Below are positions 56,119-64,000 of a stretch of 64,000 nucleotides of DNA, one piece after another. Position 1 is the stretch's first letter. Every line of letters starts with the position of its first letter. The DNA is from Pycnococcus provasolii (lineage: Eukaryota > Chlorophyta > Pseudoscourfieldiophyceae > Pseudoscourfieldiales). A program made the position numbers and the translations under genes. The stretch lies in contig CP150560.1 of the NCBI GenBank assembly GCA_049487715.1, positions 62,001 through 126,000 of the forward strand. Direction: 5' to 3'. The notes beneath the pieces are model-generated. The model ran no database searches. It saw only the letters and a program-made list of their open reading frames with translations, and had not been told where the DNA came from.

Positions 56119-57940
56119 ATGGTGCGCCCCTCTTCCTCTTCCTCCTCGTGCTCCCTTGGGTGCTCGTGCTCGTTCTCGGCCTGGCTTAGGTGGGTTGGGT
56201 GGTGCTCGTGGTTTGGTTGGTTTGGTTGGTGGTTTTCGTTGTCCTTCGGCCCTCTCGCCCTCCCCTACTTCGTCGGATGTTTCGTCTTTGGATGTGTCTT
56301 CTTCTTCCTCGGACTCGGAGAATTGGAGTGGGTTGACGAAGGTGTCGGTCGTGCTCATGGGATGCTCGAAGAACACCGTCGACGCCGAGGTGTTCATGGG
56401 ACACCTCGAGGCGATGGGCAGGTACGTCTACGAGCCGAACCCTGCGAACGCTGACGCCGTCATCGTTAACACGTGCTCGTTCGTCGAGGAGGCGAAGAGA
56501 GAATCCATTGACGCTGTGCTGGACGCCGCGGCGTTGCGGTACGACGACGAAGACGACGACGACGACGACGACGAGAGAAAGGTGAGGAGGGACGTCGCGG
56601 TGCTCGTAACGGGGTGCATGGCGCAGAGGTACGCGGGCGAGCTCGCATCTCTGCTGCCCGAGGTGGACGCCGTCGTCGGGTTCGAAGAGTACGAACAGTT
56701 GAGCGTGTCGATCGATGCCGCACTCGAAAGGCAGCGTGCACGAACTGGGAACGGCGAAACGAAGGCGGAAGCGGCGGCGGCGGCGGCGACGACGACAGAC
56801 GCACACGAAAAAACGAGCGTTCGTGTGGGCAAGGCGACCGTGCCATTCCGCGAGGAAAGCGTGCGCACGCGACTCGGTGCGGCCCACACGGCTTATCTGC
56901 GCGTCGCGGAGGGATGCGACCACACATGCACATTCTGCTCCATTCCAAGCTTCCGTGGCTCGTTCAGATCCAAGCCATTTGACAACACTCTCGACGAGGC
57001 GGCGTCGCTTGTTAAAAGCGGTGCACGTGAGCTCTGCCTGATTGCCGAGGACACCAATCAGTACGGTAGCGACTGGGATCTGGCGATGGACAGCAGGCGC
57101 CTAAGCCACCTTCTCGAGGCTCTTAGCACGGATTCCCGATTCAAAGACTTGCAGTGGATTCGCCTGCTGTACTGCTATCCTTCGTATTTCACCGACGAGC
57201 TCGTCGACGCCATCGCGTCTCTGCCAAAGGTACTGAAGCACATTGACATACCGCTGCAGCATGCCAGCGAAAGTGTGCTCCGCGATATGCGCCGGCCGAG
57301 CCGAGCGCACGCAGATTCCATTTTGACGAAGTTGCGTGCGGCGTGCGGCGAGAAGCTGACGCTGCGTAGCACCTTCATCAGCGGATTCCCGGGTGAGACC
57401 GAGCAAGACCATCTTGAACTGCTCGACTACGTACGCGACGTGGGATTCGCGCGAGGTGGGTGCTTCCCATTCTCCGAAGAGGAGGGAACCGCGGCTGCTG
57501 ACGCTCCTCTCGCGTCGCGAGGCGTGGACCGCGAGACGGTGCTGCAACGGCACGGGGAAATTCTAGATGCGATGCGCATCTCCCAGGAGAACTTTGCGGA
57601 CGAATTGTACCGCAAGGACGAGCTCGTTGAGGTGATGGTGGACGGCACGATGCACGAGGAGGATTCCACGTTCTGGCGTGGATCGTACGGCACCGACGCG
57701 GATGCCGCGGCAAAGGTCTTCTCACGTGCCACGAATCCCTCGGCGATCACCGGCGAGTCCACGCTTGTCAGCGTTGGTCGCACGCGACTCGACTCGCCGG
57801 CTGGCGACGATGCGCGTGTGCTGCTCCCAGGATTGGCGGTTCCGCTCACGCCGGGCGGGGTTGTGCTTGGACGTGTTTTGACCGTGGACGGTCTGGATCT
57901 CGTCTGCGAACCGGTGGACGTGGTGTATCGTAGCCAGTAA
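56119..57940 (+). CDS. RimO-type radical SAM methylthiotransferase, probably plastid
   Basis: RimO adds a methylthio group to an Asp of ribosomal protein uS12 in bacteria; a nuclear-encoded copy in an alga would act on plastid uS12. The N-terminal domain has LMGCSKNTVDAE, VNTCSFVEEAKRES and VTGCMAQRY, supplying three Fe-S cysteines. The radical SAM site is GCDHTCTFCSIPSFRGSFRSK. The final ~70 residues form a TRAM domain. The core frame has no in-frame ATG before the first cysteine motif. An intron at 56190-56328 (GTGGGT…GGAG) would join an ATG at 56119 and a Ser/Cys-rich leader (MVRPSSSSSS…), giving 560 aa; this splice is inferred. A polyAsp run lies at 56541-56575. Confidence 0.88.
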
Positions 57941-57989
57941 TTAAGAATTGAACCGAGTGTAACATGTTTCGTGTTTACAGAATTTTTCA

Positions 57990-59664
57990 TCACCACAAGA
58001 ACCATCGACGTTTTTTGCCATTCATGAGGCCATCGCGTTCCCTGCGCCAATCACGCGCTTCGCGTTCCAGATCCGGCCACAGTCCATCGGGCGACGCGAC
58101 CATGCGCACCAGCAGATCTCGTATCAGTGCTTGCGATTCAGCTGCCACCGCCTGCTTTCCCTTTTGCCGCGGCGCGTCTTCCTTGAAGTCTGTGAAGTAG
58201 AGCGGAGAATTCTCCGGCTCACTGCCACCGAGTGCGTTACGCAACCACTTCGCGTACATCAATCCCGGCTTGTCCACGCGAACACAAACATCCCATCGTG
58301 GCGCCGACTGCGCCGTGCGCGCAGCCTGCCCCTGTAGAACGACCGCATCCTGCTCCATCACCTTTTCATTCGAAGCGAACACCCACTTGCTCGGCAGCCA
58401 CTTCAAAAAACTACGGTAGTTGATGAGCAGCAGACGGCTGCTATGAGCACCCGTGGGAATGACGTAGTGAACCTGAACGAACAGCGCCTTGGCTCCTGGA
58501 AGCACCTGATTCTTATCATCCTCCGAGTCGTCATCATCATCCGGTGATACACCAACTTCCAGTAGAATTCCCACTCGGAGGCTCAAATGTCACCCGCAGC
58601 TTGGGTCGTGCCGTCTGCGCCACGAAGCTACCAGGTTTTGCATTTGCAGAAGAGGGAGTAGGTTTGACGACGATTTGGTCAAGCTCAGGCATGTTGTCGC
58701 CATACTCAGGATAGCTGCCAGCCTTTCCGATAGTTCCCGCGTGAGCGTACTGAGGATGAGCAAAGTCCAGCAGATTTTCCACCAGAAGCTCCGCTGGTAC
58801 GTCGTAGACCCGTGACTGCAGGAGCTCTGGAAGGTATCCTTCGTCAATTAGGCGCGCATCGAGCGCGAGGCGGTGCAGTGGCTTGGGATCCGGCGGAAGC
58901 GGTTCTCCCGTGTCCTCGGCAGGACCGACAAACACCCACACAACGCCGTCCGAAGTGACGCGGTGCTGCTTGCGCTCGAGGGAGCATCGAGGCAGTCGCG
59001 CGTCCTTCGACAGCGACGGCACGTGGCAAAGTGTACCATTGCGATCGAAGCCAAATCCATGGTAGCGGCAGTACAGGGTGTCATCTTTGACGAATCCCAA
59101 GCTCATCGGCGCGCTGCGATGAGGGCATCGATCGCGTGCGACGACGATGTGATCGTGTTGGTCACCAGCACGGTACACGACGAGAGGCTCACCGAAGATG
59201 TCGCATGCATACGGTCGTGATTGGCTGACGTCAGACAGGTGGCAGAGTGGATGCCAAAACTTCTCCAGAAGAGGTATCATCTGCTGTGATGATGATGAAG
59301 TTGGGGTCGGGGTCGCCACAGCCTTGTTGCCACCACCACCACCGGCAGCAGGACTCTTTTTCTTTCCCGCCGCCGCAGCCGCAGGTGACACGACCGCCAT
59401 CGCGTTATCCCGTTCGTCGCGCCTGGAGGAGAAGGCGTCATCGGGCGGTTCGGTGTACCGCACGGGGGACGACGACTGATCTGACGACGACGACGACGAT
59501 GAACGTGAGGAGGTACTCCCAGAACGAGAATGGTGAACTCCATGAGAAGGAACAAGACGAAGGTGACTCAAGAAGGGACCCCTAACCCTCCCTCGAGCAC
59601 GAGCACGAGGGAGGCACGCGCGAGCCCGAGCCGGAGCCGGAGCCATAGAGGCAGAGGGCGCCAT
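57990..59664 (-). CDS. PaO/TIC55-like Rieske oxygenase with frame break near 58575
   Basis: Rieske monooxygenases of this type act on chlorophyll breakdown products or related substrates in plastids. An Arg/Ala-rich leader (~1-45) looks like a transit peptide, followed by Ser and Ala/Gly low complexity. The Rieske cluster is CPHRSAPMSLGF with CRYHGFGF (C-x-H…C-x2-H). The mononuclear iron site is ENLLDFAHPQYAH. After RPKLRVTFEPPS, near 58575, the frame shifts by one base and continues as VGILLEVGVSP…GAKALFVQVHYVIPTG… to the stop at 57990. Without correction, the first frame ends at 58537. A one-base insertion in the assembly or a real mutation would explain it. The ATG at 59664 is the first; the open frame starts with TTG at 59781. 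Confidence 0.85.
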
Positions 59665-59885
59665 TATTGGTAAGTAGGAAACACGTGTCACGAACAAGTC
59701 AACGGCGAAAGGCCCCCCGTGACAGACCGTCGGTCGGGGACAAAAATCCAAACCCCTCCAAATTGCAGTTCCAAGGACCAAGGGGGGGGTGCAGTTTCTT
59801 CCTCAAAGAATCATCGTTCATGTTACACGCACGCACACGCACTCTCTCATATTCTAAATGTACAACCTCACAGGTGAACCTCACC

Positions 59886-62800
59886 TTAAAGCAAGCCGAG
59901 TCTCGCAAGGCGCTGCATCGTCTCAGGATGCTTCGCCTCGAGATCCTCCATCTTCTTCCGTTTCGCCTCCTCCCTCGCGCGCTTCTCCTGGTTCTCCTTG
60001 AAAATGACGAGGAACGCGCTGCGACCCTTCGCGCCTCTCCAGATTCGCTGAATGTCCATCGCGGCAAGCTCCGCCTCAGGACGCAGCTGCCCAAACACAA
60101 TCGCGGCACGGCGGCGGCGCGCGGGGACGAGCTGCATGCGCGCGCGGTCGTTCGCGTCCATCGCCATGTCAGGCTTCGACGGCTCGCAGATGTGGACGAG
60201 CGTATCCTTTCCTGCCGAGAACATCTGCGTTCCCTCGTGATCCACGAGCACGCTCCACACGGGACCCGTGTGCACCTCGACCGGCTTGCGCAGATGAAGC
60301 GATCTGCGATCGTACACGTTAACCATGCCATCTTGGCCAGCGCTCAGCACATAAGGTCCGGCGCGCGTGAGGCACGTGAGCGCCGCCTTGTGAGCATTTT
60401 CGCGCTTCTCCGACAGCTCGAATGCCCCATCCTCCGACGGCGCTTCGAACGCGCGAAGGTTTGCGTCGTCACCGACTATGAAACGTCTGTTGGAGTCGCG
60501 GACTGCGCACCACGCGCCTCCGACGACGTTGCTGGAACCAGCTAGCACCTGCTTGGACTCCATGTGGTAGACGTACATAAATTCCGGCTTGACGTTCCCA
60601 TCATCGTCAAAGTCATCCACTCGAAGCAAATGCTTGATTCCACGCTCGCGCCAGACACGAATCGACCCATCCGAGCTACCGCTCACGAGCGTGGTGGGGC
60701 TGACGGAACACAAGCTGTACACAGGGCCGAAGTGGCCAGTCATCGTGCCGTCAGGTTGCGGGTATTCCGTCATCTTGTCCTGCAGAGCGTCCAGCGCAAA
60801 CGGCTTGCTGCAATTGAAGAAGTGGATCGCGCCGTCCTCCATTCCAAGCACAAGGTGCGAGTCGAACGAATTATTTTTCACAGACTTGTGCTCACACATG
60901 CACAGCACACGGCTGCCCAGGCGAATCATGGCGACACGCGACCATGCTGGGATGCGGTCGTCCACACCCTTTGAGGCGTACGCATGGACGCAGTTCGAGG
61001 CGGTGGCGACGAAAAGCACGTCCTGCCGCCCCCCTTCGTACACGTTCATCCGAACATTGCACAAGCCCGTGGCAAGGTCGTCGAGCTGAAGCACCTTCTC
61101 CGTCTCCCATAGACGACTCACAACCATTCTGCCAGTCTCGTCGTCCTCCGCCGAACTCTTGTACTTGCACCAGATGCGCACCGAATGGTCGTACGACGCG
61201 GTGACCAGCCTGTGGTCGCAGAACACCATGCTCGACACGCGGTTCGTGTGTTCTGCGAGGGTTGCGGTGTGCCACAGTGCGCCGGCGGAACCTTCCGTCA
61301 GTGGCACGATCAGATCCTCCTCGTCCTCCTCGTCCGTACTCGACTCCTCCTCGTCTGTCACCTCCTCAACAAGATCCGAGCCGAATCTGCCAAATGTCAT
61401 GCGCTGCATGAAGCTCTGTCGGCGCACCTGCCTCGTCTTCTTGGCACGACTCGCCCGTCTCTGCGACCTGCGGCGCTCCTTTGCCTTTTTCTTGAGCGCG
61501 TCCCGGTCGCGTCGAGCGACAGCTAGCGCCTCCCGCGCCTCCTCAGCCTCACGTTCCTCCTTCTGCGCGCGATGCTCAGCCGCAGCTGCCTCCGCCGCCA
61601 TCTCCTGAGCCTTTTGAAGCGCCACCTGGCTATCGCGGCGCTTCTTCTCAATCGCGACGCGCGCGCGCCGCCTCTTGATGCACCTCTGAATAAGCCGCGC
61701 AGCCTCGTCCTCTGTCATCGGCGCGTCCTTGTTCGCCTTGACGCTGCCGCCGCTGAATCCTTCCAAAAAGCTGAGTGCTCCATCCTTGACCCTGTCAAGC
61801 TCCACCGCTTCTTGGGCTGCTATCAGCGCTTGCATGTCGGCTTCCGCTGCAGCCGCGGCAGCCGCATCCGCCTCCCTCCGAGCCTCTTCAGCCTCCTCTT
61901 GCTCCTTGCTCATCGCCCTTGCGAGATCCATCTCTTTCTGAGACGCCGCCCTGAGCTGCTTTTCCGCATCGGTCTGCGCCTGCTCGTTGCCAAGAAAGTC
62001 AACCGTGATGTCGCGATCCTCAAATATGATGTGCGCCCCAGGATTTTGCGTGACGCGCAGCATGCGCTGCAGTCCCTGCCTCTTCTGCCATGCGTTTGCC
62101 TTCTTCACGGCGAGGCGCTGCTCCTGCAGGAAAACCGCGTGCTGTGCGATGGCGCAGGGGTAGCACATGCCCTTGACGTAAATCTCGCAGCACGGCGACA
62201 TTGTTTTCATGCCGTACTTCTGCATGAGACGTCGCCTCTGTCGAATTGTCGCGTACATCAGGCACGGCGAGTACGGCAGCGGCAGGAAGCAGTGTACGTA
62301 GTGCAGCGGCACGCAAGCGCAGCACAGTGCCTGCAGCGTTCCGTCGAACCCGAGTTTCAGGTAGTTTGCTATTCCCGCGATCCGTCTTCCCTGCACCTTT
62401 TTCTCCTCGCGCAGCGCGGACGTGTTCCGGCCGAGCACGAGGCACGGCAGTGCGAGCGCGAGCGCGAACGTCCTCATGCTTTCCCTGCTCTCGATGTCAA
62501 GGCTTTCGTTTGCGTAGCACGCCGTGCCTAGCAAGCCAGCTCCCCACCAGCCCGGCCTTCTCGTTTCGTTCAGCGGTTTGTAACCCGCCGCGGGGTGGAG
62601 CGACCTTTCGTTTGCGCCGCGCACGATGTCGGTCCACCCGACGTTGAATTGTCTCTGCCTCCATCTGTCGAGAGCGTTCGCATCCTCCCCAAGCACGGCT
62701 CCCGGGTGAATGATGCCCGAGTTGGCGTCGAGCTCCTCGAGCGCGATTTGCTTTTGGACGAGCGAGCGCAGGTCACCGTCCGTGCCCGACTTGCCGAGTT

Positions 62801-63002
62801 CAGGCGCGGGCGCTCCCGACGCAGTCGCCTCACTTCGAGCCGCTCGACGTTCGTCCACCTCCGCCTCCGCCAGAATAGCGGCCGCCCGTCTACGAGCAGC
62901 GACGAGCGCGGCCGTCTCCGCCGACTTGAGCGCACTGGGCTCCAAGGCGGAGGAGTCGCCAGGCGTGCTCCAAGGCGACCCTAACCCGACCACCCTCTCC
63001 AT
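59886..63002 (-). CDS. PLAC8-coiled-coil-WD40 fusion protein
   Basis: This 1038-aa protein combines three parts. Residues ~160-290 form a PLAC8-like Cys-rich domain (GLLGTACYANES, CLVLGRNTS, CLMYATIRQRRRLMQKYG, CCEIYVKGMCYPCAIAQHAVFL), a fold found in membrane-associated proteins. Residues ~310-570 are Arg/Glu/Ala coiled coil with IQ-like elements (AARLIQRCIKRRRARVAIEKK). Residues ~590-980 hold about seven WD40 repeats (AEHTNRVSSMVFCDHRLVTASYD, HFGPVYSLCSVSPTTLVSGSSDGSIRVW, HKAALTCLTRAGPYVLSAGQDGMVNVYD, HTGPVWSVLVDHEGTQMFSAGKD), ending with a further IQ-like IQRWRGAKGRSAFL-type helix. I know no described protein with this order. The open frame starts with TTG at 63134; ATG 63002 is used. Confidence 0.82.
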   Translation of the reverse strand: MERVVGLGSPWSTPGDSSALEPSALKSAETAALVAARRRAAAILAEAEVDERRAARSEATASGAPAPELGKSGTDGDLRSLVQKQIALEELDANSGIIHPGAVLGEDANALDRWRQRQFNVGWTDIVRGANERSLHPAAGYKPLNETRRPGWWGAGLLGTACYANESLDIESRESMRTFALALALPCLVLGRNTSALREEKKVQGRRIAGIANYLKLGFDGTLQALCCACVPLHYVHCFLPLPYSPCLMYATIRQRRRLMQKYGMKTMSPCCEIYVKGMCYPCAIAQHAVFLQEQRLAVKKANAWQKRQGLQRMLRVTQNPGAHIIFEDRDITVDFLGNEQAQTDAEKQLRAASQKEMDLARAMSKEQEEAEEARREADAAAAAAAEADMQALIAAQEAVELDRVKDGALSFLEGFSGGSVKANKDAPMTEDEAARLIQRCIKRRRARVAIEKKRRDSQVALQKAQEMAAEAAAAEHRAQKEEREAEEAREALAVARRDRDALKKKAKERRRSQRRASRAKKTRQVRRQSFMQRMTFGRFGSDLVEEVTDEEESSTDEEDEEDLIVPLTEGSAGALWHTATLAEHTNRVSSMVFCDHRLVTASYDHSVRIWCKYKSSAEDDETGRMVVSRLWETEKVLQLDDLATGLCNVRMNVYEGGRQDVLFVATASNCVHAYASKGVDDRIPAWSRVAMIRLGSRVLCMCEHKSVKNNSFDSHLVLGMEDGAIHFFNCSKPFALDALQDKMTEYPQPDGTMTGHFGPVYSLCSVSPTTLVSGSSDGSIRVWRERGIKHLLRVDDFDDDGNVKPEFMYVYHMESKQVLAGSSNVVGGAWCAVRDSNRRFIVGDDANLRAFEAPSEDGAFELSEKRENAHKAALTCLTRAGPYVLSAGQDGMVNVYDRRSLHLRKPVEVHTGPVWSVLVDHEGTQMFSAGKDTLVHICEPSKPDMAMDANDRARMQLVPARRRRAAIVFGQLRPEAELAAMDIQRIWRGAKGRSAFLVIFKENQEKRAREEAKRKKMEDLEAKHPETMQRLARLGLL

Positions 63003-64000
63003 GAGCACGCAAGAGCGACGAGTTTGCTTTCGCTTTTGCTTTGCGCGCAGGCAGACAACAAGTTCGTCCGAGAGCTTCCCGCGGCCGCAAGAGACGGACT
63101 CCTCCCCCCACGGCCCCACCGAGGGAGGATTCAAGAGAGCCTCATAGGAGGAGCTCCGGCAGGGACCTCTCCTGAACCTTAAGGGTAACCAACGGTCTTT
63201 GCAACGGCAACGAGTGGGTCCCTAAAACCACCTATCGTAAGGAACACCTACCTTAATGAAATTACCTGTAGGGTTTTTGGCGGTGCTAACGGTCTTGAAC
63301 TCTTGAAGGGGAGGAACGAGTCTTCTCATCTCTGAGGTCTTTCGAGAGCCGGAAGACTTGAAGAAGAGAGGTTGGTCCCGTGCTGCCGACGGCTGTGGTC
63401 CCCAGCCAGCAGGCAGCAGGGACTCCGATCAGACGATACTCATAGAAGATGGATGGTCAAGGGGAACGAACCAGTAGGAAGTAGAACTAAACTTTTTACC
63501 TGACTGCCTGATGGATGGATCGATTGATGATCGGAAGCCCTTTCTTCGATCCAAAGATTGCTGCCAAAGATCAATTGGTATCAAGGAGGAACTGCACAGT
63601 GCTGCCAGTGCACCAGTTGCACACTACGATACCACCTACGATAGAACCAGCAGTCAACGAGTAGGAAGGCGTACATACTATCGTAAGTAGGTTCCTACTA
63701 CGATAGACTACCACTAGGAAGCCTATGTACGGTCTGACATCTGACGGTGTTGTTAATACCAACTACACACTATGAAGGCCTCTCCACGGACCACGGGTCG
63801 TCAACTGATGATCAGCTGACTGGCTGATGATCAGCTGATGGATGTTGATCAGCTGATGTTGATGAACTTTTCCCCCCTCCAGCAGTCCAGTGCACACTCC
63901 CACCAACCGGCCGGTCCTGTGCTCTCTTAAGGCATATATATGTGTGTCTATCGGCCGGCCATCATCACACCACACCACCACCACCAACATTAACAACAAC
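63003..64000. other. 1-kb terminal region without visible gene
   Basis: No coding sequence is supported. It contains tandem copies of a palindromic TGATCAGCTGA element (63806-63870), a repeated ACGATA/CTACGATAG theme around 63625-63710, and a CATATATATG near 63932. The window ends inside it. Confidence 0.6.
63806..63870. repeat. Palindromic TGATCAGCTGA repeats
   Basis: Three copies of (T)GATCAGCTGA(TG) in about 65 bp; GATCAGCTGATC-type sequence is self-complementary, so it could form hairpins. Confidence 0.75.

Noticed and set aside
55984-56454. Plus-strand frame rich in Trp/Phe/Gly as a separate protein
   Set aside because: It overlaps the RimO gene; only its ATG and leader at 56119-56189 are used as a possible first exon.
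1-64000. CRISPR arrays, rRNA genes, insertion sequences of bacterial type
   Set aside because: None seen; the genes are eukaryotic and intron-containing.

Overview
This 64 kb window looks like nuclear DNA of a small green alga. The support is a chloroplast-type NADP-malate dehydrogenase with a transit-like leader, starch-binding CBM20 domains, a RimO-type methylthiotransferase, a PaO/TIC55-like Rieske oxygenase, and eukaryote-only genes (RPB10, uL14/RPL23, NDR kinase, glucosidase II beta with a C-terminal HDEL, GLG1, F-box, SAP30). Genes are dense, GC-rich and mostly single-exon, with intergenic gaps of about 50 bp to 1.1 kb. A prasinophyte-type picoalga is my inference; the species cannot be fixed from sequence alone.

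Layout. 1-15 kb: 3' part of a giant CBM20/coiled-coil protein, a doubtful minus-strand gene, thiamine pyrophosphokinase, aldo/keto reductase, a PP2C-protein kinase fusion, an NDR kinase and a PH1-like protein. 15-24 kb: GLG1-like Golgi protein, a membrane protein, an SDR reductase, SAP30-like protein and NADP-MDH. 24-32 kb: J-domain protein, coiled-coil protein, an acidic/basic nuclear-type protein with a reading-frame break, and the divergent pair RPB10/RPL23. 32-44 kb: mitochondrial m-AAA protease, membrane-anchored TTL-family enzyme, coiled-coil protein, LRR protein and F-box-MATH protein. 44-50 kb: a 2H-phosphoesterase-like gene interrupted by a duplicated insertion element, a two-exon PDZ protein, glucosidase II beta and an RMI2-like OB-fold protein. 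50-64 kb: proline-rich surface protein, MgtE/SLC41-like transporter with an EF-hand, CH-domain protein, RimO, Rieske oxygenase with a frame break, PLAC8-WD40 fusion, then about 1 kb without a visible gene.

Introns are few but can be read directly. RPL23 has a 351-nt intron that hides its conserved C-terminus. The PDZ gene has a 98-nt intron with GTAAGT donor and TACTAAC branch site. The 2H gene is interrupted by a 650-bp composite insertion flanked by a 5-bp duplication, with two related repeat copies that resemble introner elements; this is the most unusual structure in the window. Short CCCTAA arrays sit upstream of at least six genes in the same orientation relative to the gene, suggesting a promoter element rather than chromosome ends.

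There is no operon logic here. Shared themes are the secretory pathway (GLG1, glucosidase II beta, TTL-like enzyme, proline-rich protein, MgtE-like transporter), the plastid (CBM20 protein, NADP-MDH, RimO, Rieske enzyme) and possibly the flagellum (CH-domain and trichohyalin-like coiled-coil proteins).
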